64,000 nucleotides of DNA from Adiantum capillus-veneris (GCA_014529385.2 CM043960.1:76469910-76533909); one strand, 5' to 3'. Shown: positions 31,445 to 43,260, numbered from the stretch's first letter. Numbers and translations: made by a program. The notes: generated by a model not told the origin, from the letters alone.

Positions 31445-31610
31445 TTCCTGTGTGGATACCAGCTTATCATCCTGTGTGGACATCACCATCCTTTGTGGAT
31501 TGTTCTTGTGTGAATTTTACCATCCTGTGTGGATATCACCATCCTTTGTGGACTTTACTTTCCTGTGTGGATATCACCATCCTGTGTGGATTTTATTAGC
31601 TTGTGTTGAT
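31445..31610 (+). repeat. Imperfect tandem repeats 'catcctgtgtgga'
   Basis: About eight degenerate units of 15-25 bp built on 'ccatcctgtgtggatatca', between the gag stop and the polypurine tract. A slippage-prone 3' untranslated segment. Confidence 0.6.
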
Positions 31611-31645
31611 CGTGCATCTTCAGTATCTTGTCTTAGTCCAAACCT

Positions 31646-31657
31646 CAAGGGGAGGAT
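31646..31657 (+). promoter_or_regulatory. Polypurine tract of the gag-only element
   Basis: CAAGGGGAGGAT directly before the 3' LTR. Confidence 0.8.
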
Positions 31658-31975
31658 TTTAAAGTGTGAGCTTTGTCCTAAGGTGTGAGTCAAGGAGAGG
31701 AGAGTGGATTTATCCCACATACTGTGGAGCAAGGCTTTAGAGTTACTTAAAGCTCATTTCTTGAATCAATAAACAACAACTCATTTTGCACTACATGCTT
31801 GTCTATGGTGAGCTTGTGCTAAGCTAAGTCAATACTCAAGATTGTGTTTATGAGTCCAAGCTAATCTATCTTGGAACCTAATTCACTTGAGTGATAAGCT
31901 TGCTTACACACACTCATACACTTGCACCATGTTTCTCTTTCATCCACCATAGCTAGCACGATCCAAATCCTAACA
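31658..31975 (+). repeat. 3' LTR of the gag-only element
   Basis: 318 bp, begins TTTAAAGTGTGAG (first TG mutated to TT), ends CCTAACA and is followed by TSD GCTTT at 31976-31980. Confidence 0.88.
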
Positions 31976-31980
31976 GCTTT

Positions 31981-32340
31981 AGAAGGGTTTTAAGCTATCA
32001 ACACCAAGGGCATGCCAAGTACCTTGGGCACTACCACCATGCCAAGTACCTTGGGTAGTGCCCAAGTACCTTGGGCACTACCACCATGATAGAACTAAAT
32101 ATCAAGACGAAACCAATGCACCATAATAGAAAAGAAACTGCCATATAAAGTACCTTGGACACTACCACATAATAGTAAACATAGCCATGTCACAAAAGAA
32201 CCCTACAATAGAGAAAACTACCATGTTAGGTACCTTGGGCACTTAGTAATTGCCATGACAAAATTAGTCACCATAATAGAAGAGACTACTACCATGTCAA
32301 GTACCTAGGACACTACCACATAAACAAAAAGACTTCCAGG
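31981..32340. repeat. Short-unit repeats 'caagtaccttgggcactacca'
   Basis: At least six degenerate copies in direct and partly inverted form between 31985 and 32320. A similar style of repetition with a different unit ('caagcaccttagt') occurs at 50130-50310. Confidence 0.6.
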
Positions 32341-32974
32341 ATAAAAGAACATCATGAAAGAATAAACTACCATGAACAAAGTTGACCAACCCAATTACAT
32401 GTGGCTCTCCACCTTTTTCATTTGCTATAAATTTATACACCTGTGAATGTACCAGTGCACTCCCTATGCATATCTCCCAAATTCATGCTTATTGTCAGCT
32501 TTACAGATCAATGTACCTACGAATGGGTTGACAAATACTCAAGACGATCCACCTCCTCTCTTATGTTTGAGTTGCATGCGTCAACCCCAAGAGATATGAG
32601 TGCACTAGTAAGAGATGCCACTTTTCCTTCAATCACCAAAAACTTAGGGTCAATATCAAAGATAGCTCCCTTCATGCTAGACTGCAATATCCCATGTATC
32701 TTCTAGATATTTTGATTCTTGTCTTGTAGCTCAACTCTCACATTATTCAATGTTGTGTTCAAAACCTTTTAATGCATCCCTTTTTGCATCCCGCATCTGC
32801 TCCACCTATGCTTTTACTTGTTGGCTTATAAAGAATGCACTAAGTAGAGGACTATTGCTAGAAAGGAGAGCATTTTTCCCACTTGTGCCTCTTGCCCCAA
32901 CATTGTCAATACAAAGGGGCTTAAGTTATGAGACCCCATTGCTCTCCAACCAAGTCTTGACTTCCTTGTCAATG
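32341..32974. other. Unassigned; possible decayed gag leader on the minus strand
   Basis: No clear gene. The minus strand has short open stretches that read like soluble helical protein around 32740-32560. The next feature to the right is an LTR fragment in the same orientation, so this may be internal sequence of a degraded gypsy element. Confidence 0.25.
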
Positions 32975-33655
32975 CCACTAGGAATTAGCATGGTAGAGGA
33001 GATGAGCATGCCATTGAAGCTTTTTGGCTCTTGGTTGGATTTGCATTCCATAACCAAGATTTGTTGGTATAGGCCGCTACTTCTCAATGCTTGGAGAAGG
33101 AGATGGAGTTCTTGCTCAACACATAAGTTGTGTGTGTGTGTGTGTAGCACGATGAGTTAGACTAAAAATGACAACTCTCTCTCTACTTTGTCGACCCCTC
33201 TTGCTTTTTGCTCTTGCTAGCTTCCCATTGGTTCCTGCAGGGCTTAGCCAATAACAAATAAGAAGCATAATTGATAGCCTTGTGACATGTGTCCCCCTTT
33301 CCCCTTTTGTGAGAGCTTTAAGTAATTAAATAATTTATTTAAAATCTCATTGGACCTTTTAGTCTTCTTAACAATAGGAATCAAGCAAGCCATTGGGCTA
33401 TTGGATGCTCATTGGACCCCTTGATAGACTGTCCAATAGTCTTATAGGGAGCTTAATTTCTATTGGTTCTTTTATCAAGTATTTTTAAATTGATTAGACT
33501 AATTTTACTCTAGCCTAATTCTTATTGGTCCACCTCTATGGCCATCCAATAGGATTTGAGGGGATATTGGGGGCAACTGGGCTAGGAGCCTGCCATGTGT
33601 CCATTCTTCCCTTTGGGGAGAGCTTGGGAGTGTGTGTGTGTGTGTAACATTTAAT
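32975..33655 (-). repeat. Chromovirus-type LTR fragment
   Basis: Aligns with 34170-34860 of the neighbouring LTR: 'agcatggtagaggagatgagcatg', then a GT run, then 'gacccctcttgct' and 'gacatgtgtccccctttcccc'. Same family as 39770-50597. Confidence 0.6.
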
Positions 33656-33671
33656 GGCCTAGTAACTTGTG

Positions 33672-34844
33672 TGTAGCGGAAATTAGCATGAACATAGTGA
33701 GCATTTCATTAGAATAGATTCCTAATGAGCATAATAAGAGTTCTTGGGTGGAGAGAGCAACAAAAAGCATAACATCTAGTTAGATAGCATGAACAATACT
33801 TCAAAAGAGAGAGAAATTAAGCTATTGACAACAGTTGAGGACCGGATTTATATGGAGCCGGTCCCCCCTCCAAAAGGCTTTGTATTATAGGTTTCTCCCA
33901 TCATCAATAGAGACATTTTACAATACAATTCTTTGTGTTCCTTCTATACTAGCTAGTGCAACGAAGATGGAAGCTTCAATCCCTAAGAGAAATCATTTAT
34001 AAAACACAACATCAATTCCCTCACGGTCTCAGACCCAAGACCTCACACATCTTCAAAGATGGTGAGAGCTAGCCGGGTATGAGAGTAGATTGAGAGGAAG
34101 AAGGAGTAGTCTTACGAGAAATATGTACATCGCCTTACATAATCACTCATATTAGCATAGCTTAGCTTAGTAATTAGCATGGTAGAGGAGATGAGCATGC
34201 ATTGAAGCTTGGCTCTTGGTTGGATTTGCATCACAAAGCCAAGAGTTGTTGGTGTAGGCCTCCCTTGTCACAAGCTTGGAGTAGGTGATAAGCTTTCCAT
34301 TAAAGCTTGAGAAGGAGAGAGAGAGAGAGTCTTCTTACTCCACACATAGACTAGTGTGAGTGTGTATGCAATAATGCCTTTGAAAAATCAGCCCCCTCTC
34401 TCTCTTGGTGACCCCTCTTGCTATTTTCTCATGCTCACACCCTATTGGCCCATGCCAGGCTTAGCCAATGAAATTTAAGCAGCATAAGTGATAGCCTTCT
34501 GACATGTGTCCCCCTTTCCCCTTTTGTGAGAGCTTTAGGTAATTAATTAATGCAACTAAACTCTCATTGGACCCCTTTGTCTCCTGGCCAATAGGAATCA
34601 GGCAAGCCATTGGGCTGTTGAATGCTCATTGGACCCCTTGGGAGACTATCCAATAGTCTTCTAGAGAGCTTAATTCTTATTGGTTCTTTTATTTAAGTGT
34701 TTTTAAATTAATTAAACTAGATTTACTCTAGCCTAATTCTCATTGGTCCACCTCCATGGCCATCCAATAGGATTTGAGTACACCTTGTGGGCATCTGGGC
34801 TAGGGAGCTGACATGTGTCCCTCTTTCCCTTTGTGTAAAGGAGC

Positions 34845-34880
<36 letters not shown>

Positions 34881-35254
34881 CTCTCTCATCTCCTACTTCT
34901 AGGGCTCGCCCCCTCCTATTTAGGGATGCATGAAGACTTTTTGAGCACACACAAAGCATCCAATTTTCCTAGGCTTTTTACCTTTGGACATAACCTTTGA
35001 ATTTTGGAACCTTAGCATTTTGGAAGTCTTAATGGGCTGAACCATAGGGTCTTTTAAGCCCATTGTTGCACCTTGCTCTTTTGCATATGGCCCCCCCTTT
35101 GGATCCCTATTTTACCTCCTTTGGAACCCTATTGTGGCCGGTCTACCAGCTTAACCAATATTCTAGCTTTTTCTCCCCTGGCACTTTCTCATATTAAATG
35201 ATCAGTTTAACATGAAAAATCATTTAGGAGAATTATATATTAGTTATTATGACA
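33672..35254 (-). repeat. Chromovirus-type LTR, near full length (solo)
   Basis: Plus-strand ends are TGTAGCGGAAATTAG and ATTATGACA, matching the termini of the LTR at 39770-50597. About 1.58 kb, close to that LTR's length once its insert is removed. No internal region adjoins it and no matching TSD was found, so it is a solo or rearranged LTR. Confidence 0.65.
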
Positions 35255-35652
35255 GTGTGTGTGTGTGTGTGTGTGTTTCTCTCTCATCCCCTACCATTAG
35301 GGCTCGCCCCCTCCTTCCTAGGGATGTGGGAAGACTTTTAAGTCTTCCCATAACCATCCAATATTTTTCACCTTTGGCCATTGGACTTTTTAGTTAATTT
35401 TTGAGAACCTTAGCCTATGGAAGTCTTAATGGAGCTGAACCTTAGGTCTTTTATGTTCCATTGATGCACATTGCTCTTTTGCAGACTGCCCCCCTTCGGA
35501 TCCCTATTTTCCCTCATTTGGATCGCTGCTGATACCGGTCTGGCAGCCTTACCAATATTCTAGCTTTTACTTCCCTGGTACCTCCCTATATTAAATGATC
35601 ACTTTAACATGAGAAAATAATTTGCGAGAATTAGATATTAGTTTTTATGACA
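35255..35652 (-). repeat. Partial tandem duplicate of the LTR's sense start
   Basis: Starts in a GT run and repeats 34848-35254 ('tctctctcatc', 'agggctcgccccctcct', 'aaatgatca.tttaacatga'), ending again in TATGACA. The GT microsatellite is the likely site of the unequal exchange. Confidence 0.6.
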
Positions 35653-35659
35653 ACAGGTG

Positions 35660-37207
35660 CTTCAAGAGGTGGCAAAGAAGCAACCACATTAGATTTCTGC
35701 AAACACAAAAAAATGGAAAACTTCAAATGTCCAAAACGTGCATGCCAAAGTTTTGCATTTGAAATAGTCTTAGAATTTTAACTACATTTGAAAAATTCTA
35801 CCACCACTTCTCATAAAACGAGAACTTATACAATCCACAACATAAAATGCTAGATGCAATAATTTCATCCACTGAAATTGAGATCATATACTATACATCT
35901 GTCATCCACAGATTTGACTACAAGTCCAAGTCTAGCACGTGCAGATACAGACAAAGGATTCTTCTTGATCCCAGGTACATACAATGCATCAAGAAGTGTG
36001 AAAGAACTGCCATTTGCAGCAGTAAATACAATATTTCCAACTCCCTAAACCAAATAAGAGGCATTGTTGGCACAAGTGACAGTATTCCCATGAGGGACAA
36101 ACTCAAGAGAAGTAAACAAATCACGATGTGAGCTAATGTTCTTTGTAGCACCACAGTCAAAATACCACACATGTGAATTTGAAGCAACTAAAATGCATGC
36201 ATCATGGAAAAATCCCACTTCGCATCTACATCAGTATTAAAATCTCCTTTCACAAAAGACTCTACAATAGCTACACTTGTATTGGACCCTGTAGTTGATC
36301 CAACCTCTTTCTTCTTAGACTCTTTTGCCTTTAATTTTGGACACTTCTTGATTAAGTGATCAATATTGGCAACGCATCTTCTTTTTGCCCTTATCACCAA
36401 AATTCCCAGATGAAGTGCTACCAGTAGAAGCATTGGGAACATAAGATTTTCCACTCGCAAAAGAACCATGAAAAGTGGCTACATTGGTGTTACCACCTTT
36501 TTTTTAGCAGCAATAACAACCTATTCAATTGCACGTTGTTTAGCGCTCTTTTTTCTAGAAAGTGACTCTTGCAACAAAAATGTGCATATTGCATCAAACT
36601 TGACAACTTTAGGATTTCCTTGGGTCATAAGTCTCCAAGTACTATCAAAAGTCTGGTAAGAATCTGGCAAAGCGTCAAGAACAGTCTACACAAGGGAACC
36701 GTCAAAAATGACTTTGCTTGCAAAATTAAGTTGTTCATTGATATCCTTGATACCAACAAGGAAAGTGTCCATCTCATCTTCATCATGCATAATCTTCGAC
36801 TCTAGCTCTTTATGCAGCAATGCAATTTTAGCCTCATTGCGGCTTGCATAAAGACCATCCAGAATATCCCAAGCCTGTTTTGTAGATTTTTCTAAACGAA
36901 TATGAGGAGTAATAGTGTGATTCACAGAAAACACAATCAATGCATTAGATTACGCATCTTTTACATCCCAACGAGCTTGCTCAGCCATAGCCAAAATAGC
37001 TCTGGTAGCAGCAATCTTGCCACCAACATCCTCAACATCGCCTGCATTCTCAAAACCAAGACGTACATCAATGCCATGCACAATATTCCAAATTCCCTTT
37101 GACACAAGGACGTGTTGCATCATATAAGCCCACATAGGGTAATTGTCCCCATCCAATCTACCCCCAGTAGCAAACATCTTGAACACATCTGTGTTGTTGT
37201 CAGCCAT
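35660..37207 (-). pseudogene. Copia C gag-protease pseudogene
   Basis: ATG at 37207 (MADNNTDVFKMFATGGRLDG). UBN2-type Gag follows in broken frames to about 36540 ('YQTF.STWRLM' region), then a damaged zinc knuckle near 36365. A retropepsin segment near 36140-36180 reads WYFDCGATKN (canonical DSG changed to DCG). The pre-integrase phrase LWHARFGHL lies near 35730. Several stops and frameshifts; no integrase core or RT remains on this side. Confidence 0.75.
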
Positions 37208-37551
37208 GGCAAATGTTGCACCTGATGTAAAAATTGCCCAAAAAGATGAGAAACGAAGCAACACGTGATATATAGCACAAACTATAGAAGATTGTAAGGG
37301 ACTTGTTATGCAAAAAACGGCACAGGCAAAAATTTTGCACAAAATGATGAAATAGCATGTGCAGTACTACTTGTAGTGGAAACGGAGGCAGAAATGAGCC
37401 TGAATCAAAAATTTGAGCAGACTAATAACTCTACAAGCTATCTTGAAGTATAAGTCGACCTGTTGATGCTCGCCAAAGCTCACAGAAATTGGAGAAAGTG
37501 AGCAGGTGTGTGTTAGAGCTGCTGGCGACTAAGCCCAGGAGGACGTAACCT

Positions 37552-37563
37552 GCTCTGATACCA
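37552..37563 (-). other. Primer binding site of copia C
   Basis: Complement reads TGGTATCAGAGC, two bases from the LTR end (plus-strand TGTTGGAATTAGGG at 37566). Confidence 0.85.
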
Positions 37564-37565
37564 AT

Positions 37566-37750
37566 TGTTGGAATTAGGGTTCCAGGGAAACACACACAGC
37601 TTAGAGAAGATGAAGGAAGCTCAAGGCCCACAATAGAGAGTGTATTACTTAGTGTGCAATGGAAAGATAGATAGCCCTAGAATGATGGGCGTATATACAA
37701 TGCACGGCGGAAAAACCTCCTAGTGAGGGAAAAAATGCCAGTGGCTCAAA
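37566..37750 (-). repeat. 5' LTR of copia C (outer end undefined)
   Basis: Starts TGTTGGAATTAGGG on the plus strand. It holds a TATA-like 'gtatatac' at about 37692. No second copy in the window, so the far boundary is approximate. Confidence 0.5.
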
Positions 37751-37949
37751 GAAAAACCTTGATGAGGAGTTTGCAAAACGTTATGTGAAGACTCTAATTG
37801 CAAGAAGGATGTAGGTAAAAAATAGGGCATCTACTAGTGATTTTGGACCCCATAGATCTAGAAGAAAAATAAATCACATGAAAATTTTGACTTATGACAG
37901 CTATGTGGCTTGTCATCTTGCACAAATGGTAAACATTTCACAAAATGTA

Positions 37950-39769
37950 CCACTTTTTTGAGGATGCTATCTAGGAGATGCAAAGTGGGATCATACTTTG
38001 GATGATGAGATGACTGCCATTGATGCTAATCAAACAAGGGATTTGGCTCCATTGTGAAAAGGAAAGAGTATAATTGCTTGTAAATGGGTTTACAAGGAGA
38101 GACACAATTGCAAATGGCTCAATGAATCGATACAAAGCTAGATTAAGGGCTATGCACAAAATTATGACATTGTTTATGAGGAGACATTCAACCTCATGGA
38201 TAAGATGGCTATCGTTTGTAACATTACTACCATGACTACTATAATGAAGGTTTGGATTTTTCATCAGATGAATGTGAAGATGGACTCTTGCATGGTGACT
38301 TGCAAGAAGAGGTGTATACAGAACAGCCATAGGGATATGCGAATGCAAGACATCCTGAATGTGTATCTAATTTGAAGAAAGCATTTTATGGGCTAAAGCA
38401 AACACCTAAAGCTTGGCATGAAAGAATTGCAGTGTATTTGATTATAATTGGGTTTCCTATGGCGGATGAATGGCTCAATGAATCGATACAAAGCTAGATT
38501 AAGGGCTATGCACAAAATTATGACATTGTTTATGAGGAGACATTCAACCTCATGGATAAGATGGCTATCGTTTGTAACATTACTACCATGACTACTATAA
38601 TGAAGGTTTGGATTTTTCATCAGATGAATGTGAAGATGGACTCTTGCATGGTGACTTGCAAGAAGAGGTGTATACAGAACAGCCATAGGGATATGCGAAT
38701 GCAAGACATCCTGAATGTGTATCTAATTTGAAGAAAGCATTTTATGGGCTAAAGTAAACACCTAAAGCTTGGCATGAAAGAATTGCAGTGTATTTGGTTA
38801 TAATTGGGTTTCCTATGGCGGATGCCCATCACTCTTTTTGTGTCAGAACAGTAAGACAAGAACTATGATTGTATAATGCATCTATGTGGATGAATTTGCA
38901 ATAGGCAAGGGTATATGGCCCTGCAAAAACACAAAAACATCACATACTAGAAAGGAAACCAATAAACATGCATACCTGGAGACTTGTGTGTACACACAAT
39001 CAAGATACAATTCCACAAGAGAGACGATCGGAGAGAGGAAGATAGTGCCATGCATACCTCCACAAGTGGATTGCTATACATACATGCAAAGACAAAGATG
39101 GAAGTAGACTCAGGGAGAAGAATGACATGAAGCTGGGGGCAAAGGATACTCCCCCCACATGAGTCCCTCAATGAACCCATGTAAGCCTATTGATGACTAT
39201 GAGAAGAGTTACAAGTGTTTGAAAAGAGAGATGTCTCCTTTATTAAGAGTAGAGGCGTATAGATCTTGAGAATGATCCAACAATATCTATCATTTCCACA
39301 TGTCCATACAGTACATATATATTGGCCCACCACTACATAGTTGATTTTGATGAGGCAATCATGAGGGTAAATTTGATCATGTAAAGGATCTTTTAGCTCA
39401 TAATTTTGACATGAGGGACCTTGGTACTTTCTCGGCATTGAAATAATATGCACAAAAGAGGACATGTGGCTATCACACAGGCAGTATGCATCAAACATAT
39501 GATGTCAATATATGATAGAGGTAATTGTAAGACTATATCCAGGCCCTCATATTAGAATTTGAAGCTGAGAGGATAATATAGGCGAAGTGCTTGAGAATGA
39601 AACAATGCATAGGAAGATTCTGGGAAGCTTGATGTATTGACAATCTCACGATCAAATTTGAGACTCACATCTTGGTTGGAGAGCTAGTTTATGTTGCTTG
39701 GTAGGAAACCACATTTGGATGTAGTGAGATACACATTGCATGTTATTGAAATGGCTTATTAACTTTGAG
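37950..39769 (+). pseudogene. Decayed copia RT (element D), plus strand
   Basis: Plus-strand translation gives RT landmarks in broken frames: 'IIACKWVYKERHN' near 38070, 'YAQNYDIVYEETFN' near 38155, 'HQMNVK' near 38260, 'ALYGLKQ'-like sequence near 38385, 'HNFDMRDLGT' near 39395, and a 'HLDVVRYTLHVI'-like stretch near 39720. Full of stops. A 356-bp internal tandem duplication and about 460 bp of unrelated DNA (38880-39345) interrupt it. No LTRs were found. Confidence 0.7.
38113..38824 (+). repeat. 356-bp tandem duplication inside the RT pseudogene
   Basis: 38113-38468 and 38469-38824 are almost identical; one noticed difference is 'aaagcaaac' against 'aaagtaaac'. Both copies carry the same internal stops, so the duplication came after inactivation. 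Confidence 0.9.
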
Positions 39770-40427
39770 AGTAGCGGAAATTAGAGATAATACTTTTGTC
39801 AAATTACTTTGTGAGCATAGAGGGTGAACTTAATTGATGGTAGCAACATAAACATAGTATTTAATTACCTTGGCATGTACAATACTTTTGCAAGAGAGAG
39901 AGTTTAGAGAACATGACAACAATTGATGAACGGTTTTACGTGGAGCCGGTCCCCCCTCCAATAGGCATTTGTATTATAGTTTCTCCCATCAAGACACTTG
40001 GTACAATACAACCTTTGGTGTTCCTTGTGACCTAGGTGATGCAATGAAGATGGAAATCTTCATGAATCAAGAGCATAATTTAAACTTTGCGGAAAGCATT
40101 AACTATCCCAAGCCTCAGTCGTCCCAAGGCCTCAAACATCTTCAAAGATCGACACAGCTAGCGGGGAATGAGGGTAGGGAGGACCAAGAAGAAACATTTC
40201 ATAGGAGAAAGAATTAGTCCCTCGCTTATCATCACTCTTATTGCTAGCATACATAATAGCATAGTAATGAAGATGGAGAAGATCGCTAGCTTAAGCATTG
40301 AAGCATGGCTCTTGGTTGGATTTTCATTTCATAGCCAAGAGTGTTGGTGTAGGCTCTCAACTTCTCTACTTTCTTGGAGAAGGACATGGAGCTCTTGCAC
40401 TTTGCACTTCACATTGTGTGTGTGTGT

Positions 40428-40458
<31 letters not shown>

Positions 40459-40467
40459 GGGGGGGGG
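39770..40467 (-). repeat. Chromovirus 3' LTR, distal part
   Basis: Starts with the plus-strand phrase 'gtagcggaaatta' (first T of TG mutated) and includes 'ggagccggtcccccctcca', shared with 33872. It ends in a GT run plus about 27 consecutive Gs, where copia A inserted. Confidence 0.8.
40421..40467. repeat. (GT)n followed by a G run
   Basis: About ten GT repeats and then roughly 27 Gs, immediately next to the copia A terminus. On the other side of copia A a shorter G run (49682-49691) continues, consistent with a GGGGG target duplication. Run length is prone to sequencing error. Confidence 0.7.
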
Positions 40468-40705
40468 TGTAGAGTGTGCAGGTGATGGGGAAGGTAAGAA
40501 AGAAGATACACACACACACCAACACACATCGAGACACACACACACACACACACACAATCGTTACCCTGCAGCAGCCATTCAACGTGCTGCTCTCACTCTT
40601 CTTCTTCTTGAACTATTATCCAAAATATATTTACAACATAGTATAGTCAGTGTCTGGCCGCCCATAGCACAATGGACATATTCTTTAACATCATATTCTT
40701 TAACA
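40468..40705 (-). repeat. Copia A 3' LTR
   Basis: TG...CA on the plus strand (TGTAGAGTG...TTTAACA), with a CA microsatellite and the duplicated phrase 'atattctttaacatcatattctttaaca' in part. Confidence 0.88.
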
Positions 40706-40718
40706 CTCCCCCTCAAGC
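40706..40718 (-). promoter_or_regulatory. Copia A polypurine tract
   Basis: Sense GCTTGAGGGGGAG adjoining the 3' LTR. Confidence 0.85.
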
Positions 40719-40721
40719 TCA

Positions 40722-41075
40722 GAATGAGCTTGCATATAATGGATTCCCAATGCTTCACGAAAGTAGAAAAACTTCTCCTTTCCAAGAGCTTTTGTAAATA
40801 TATCCGCAACTTGATCATTTGTCTTCACATACACCAAATCAATCTCACCTGCCAAAACGTTTTCTCTAATGAAGTGATAATGTACTTCAATGTGTTTAGT
40901 GCAAGCATGGTAAACTGGATTCTTTGCCAACATGATGCTGCTAATATTGTCACAATATATAATGACACTGTCAAGATTGTCAAAACCAAAGTCTACCATA
41001 AGTACTCTCAACCATGACTCTTCACCTGATGCCAAAGCTGCTCCACGATATTCAGCTTCTGTACTTGATAATGCT
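40722..41075 (-). pseudogene. Copia A RNase H domain
   Basis: Open stretch with 'SSTEAEYRGAALASGEESW', 'IYCDNISSIMLAKNPVYHACTKHIEV' and 'TNDQVADIFTKALG', the standard copia RNase H end of pol. It is separated from RT by a roughly 4-nt loss at 41080-41090, where 'agcaattact' replaces an expected repeated 'gcaa'. It ends at the polypurine tract, with the last codons overlapping it. Confidence 0.85.
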
Positions 41076-42560
41076 ACAGTAATTGCTTCTTGCTACTCCA
41101 ACTTATCATACCATTGCCAATGGAAAATGCATAACCACTTTTAGATCTTATATCCATAAAATCTCGTGCCCAATCTGCATCTGTGTAACCATAATGACAA
41201 AGCTTCCCATTATTTTCATTAAACATTCCATAACTGACAGTGGCTTTCACATATCTCATAATCCATCTCACTGCATCAAGATGACTTTTACATGGCTTTT
41301 GCATGAATTGACTCACAATACCCACTGCATAACTCAAATCTGGCCTTGTTATTGTCAAGTAAATAAGACTTCCAACCATCTTGTGATACATAGTGACATC
41401 CTCAATGTAATGTCCATCATCAATCAACTTCACATTTTGATCAAGAGGTGTATCAACCGGTTTGCGTGTTGTCATTCCATACTTCTCAAGCATATCCAAC
41501 ATGTATTGTCTTTGTATCATCCAAATTCCTAATAAAGTGTCGACAATTTCAATTCCCAAAAAACATCTCAACTCACCAAGGTCCCTCATGTTGAATTCTC
41601 TCAACAAACTCTTCTTGACATGCAAAATTTGATCATCATGACTTTCAGTGAGAATCAAGTCATCAACATAGATAACAATAACGACTATCTCTCCATCAAC
41701 ATGCTTCAAAAACAATGAGTGATCAGCGGTAGACTGTTTAAATCCAATCTTCTTCAAGAATCTGGTTATCTTTTCACACCAAGCTCTAGATGCTTGGTTC
41801 AAACCATACAATGCTTTCTTCAACTTACACACATAATATGGAAACTCTGGATGTTGATAACCCTCTGGATGTATCATATAAACTTCTTCTTCCAAGTCAC
41901 CATTCAAGAATGCATTATCGACATCCATTTGCCGTAACTTCCAACCGAACATACTTGCCATTGCTATCACCAATCTGACTGTTGTCATCTTTGCAACTGG
42001 ACTAAATGTCTCATCATAATCAAGACCTTTTGTTTGTGCATAACCTTTAGCAACAAGCCTCTCTTTGTATCTTTCCACACTACCATCTGACTTGCACTTG
42101 ACTTTGTATACCCATTTTGAACCAATTGCTTCTTTCCACTTGGCAAGCAAACCAAATCCCAAGTGTCATTCTTCACAAGAGCATCCATCTCATCATCCAT
42201 AGCTGACTCCCATTCTGATTTTCCAATTGCCTCTTGAAAACATGTAGGCTCTTTATGTTGCACACGTGAAACCATGTATGCATAATGTGTACGCATGTAA
42301 CCGTTATACGTCAATCTTTCAACCCTCTCTGATCTTCTCAACTGTGGTGCACTCTTCTCTTCAACTCTTGCATATGGGGGTACATATTTCTCATTATTCT
42401 TACTACCAGGTGTCCTCAAATGTGGTAAACCATACTCTTCGTTGAGGTTTTCATCTCCAGAACTCTCCTCAACCACTTTCTTCTTGCCTTTCTCGTCTTG
42501 CTTCTTATCTCGCAAACGACCACTCCATGGGTTGACACTTGCTGTACTCTCCTCTGCCAT
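41076..42560 (-). pseudogene. Copia A reverse transcriptase and linker
   Basis: The linker (42560 to about 42200) has 'RRSERVERLTYNGYMR'. RT continues with 'EAIGKSEWESAMDDEMDAL', a frameshift near 42125, then 'KWVYKVKCKSDGSVERYK', 'QMDVDNAFLNGDLEEEVYM' and catalytic YVDDLIL at about 41660. Further landmarks are 'FLGIEI', 'MVGSLIYLTITRPDL' and 'HLDAVRWIMRYV'. Active-site residues are intact; the frameshifts kill it. Confidence 0.9.
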
Positions 42561-42569
42561 ATGTGGTCC

Positions 42570-43260
42570 TCAAATAGTTCTTGTTGATGGTCCTGGCTTA
42601 TGAACAACATGAGGCACATTCTCTTGCTCTTCATACTCATCTTCTATCATCACTGGCTTTGGTTTATACCATGGTTCATGCTCACAAAATCTGACATCTC
42701 TACTGACATAAACTTGTCTTGTCATAGGATCATAGAACTTGTAACCTTTCTTTTCAATTGGATAGCCCAAGAATATACACTTCACTGCCTTTGGCTCCCT
42801 CTTCTTCCTTGCTTCATTTGGCACATGAACATAGCAAACATATCCAAAAACTTTCATGTAGGAAACTGTTGGCTTGATCCCATAAAGTCTCTCATAAGGT
42901 GAAATTTCATGAATGGCAGCTGTTGGTGTTCGATTCATAATGTGTACTGCTATATGAACTGCTTCAACCCAATATGTTAATGGCATATTCATCTCATTCA
43001 TCATGGCTCTTGCAATCTCTGTTATAACTCTATTCTTTCTCTCAACAACTCCATTTTGTTGTGGTGTGTATCTGCAAGTAATCTGTCTTCTTATGCCTTG
43101 TTCACGTAAGTAATCATCAAAATTGTGTGACATGTACTCTCCCCCTCCATCTGTACGTAGGCATTTAATTTGACAACCATTCTCTTTCTCAACCATAACT
43201 TTGTTAAGTCCAAGAATACCTCAAATGCCTCTGACTTTGCCTTTAGAAAGTAAACCCATG
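42570..43260 (-). pseudogene. Copia A integrase core
   Basis: 43196-42570 is open: 'CLRTDGGGEYMSHNF' (second catalytic Asp), 'TPQQNGVVERKNR' (Glu), 'PTYERLYGIKP'-like and 'KCIFLGYP'. The first Asp lies upstream (HSDIWGP near 43340). One in-frame stop (42570-42572) separates it from the RT linker, and a frameshift near 43230 separates it from the upstream part. Confidence 0.88.

Larger units (their letters stand above)
28776..31975 (+). mobile_element. Gag-only copia-type LTR retrotransposon (TR-GAG-like)
   Basis: 3.2 kb. LTRs at 28776-29091 and 31658-31975, TSD GCTTT on both sides, an initiator-Met primer site and a polypurine tract before the 3' LTR. The internal region encodes only Gag; protease, integrase and RT are absent. 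This matches the published class of terminal-repeat retrotransposons with a GAG domain. The LTRs differ at a few positions, including loss of the 3' LTR's TG (TT), and gag has two stops, so this copy looks inactive. Confidence 0.88.
35653..37750 (-). mobile_element. Decayed copia element C (5' part)
   Basis: Minus-strand copia element with part of its 5' LTR (37566 to about 37750), primer site, gag and the start of pol. It is cut at 35652 by the chromovirus LTR cluster, inside the pre-integrase region. Confidence 0.75.

Noticed and set aside
40298-41017. 239-codon plus-strand frame
   Set aside because: It crosses a GT/G run, an LTR and the antisense of copia A RNase H, so it is a chance frame.
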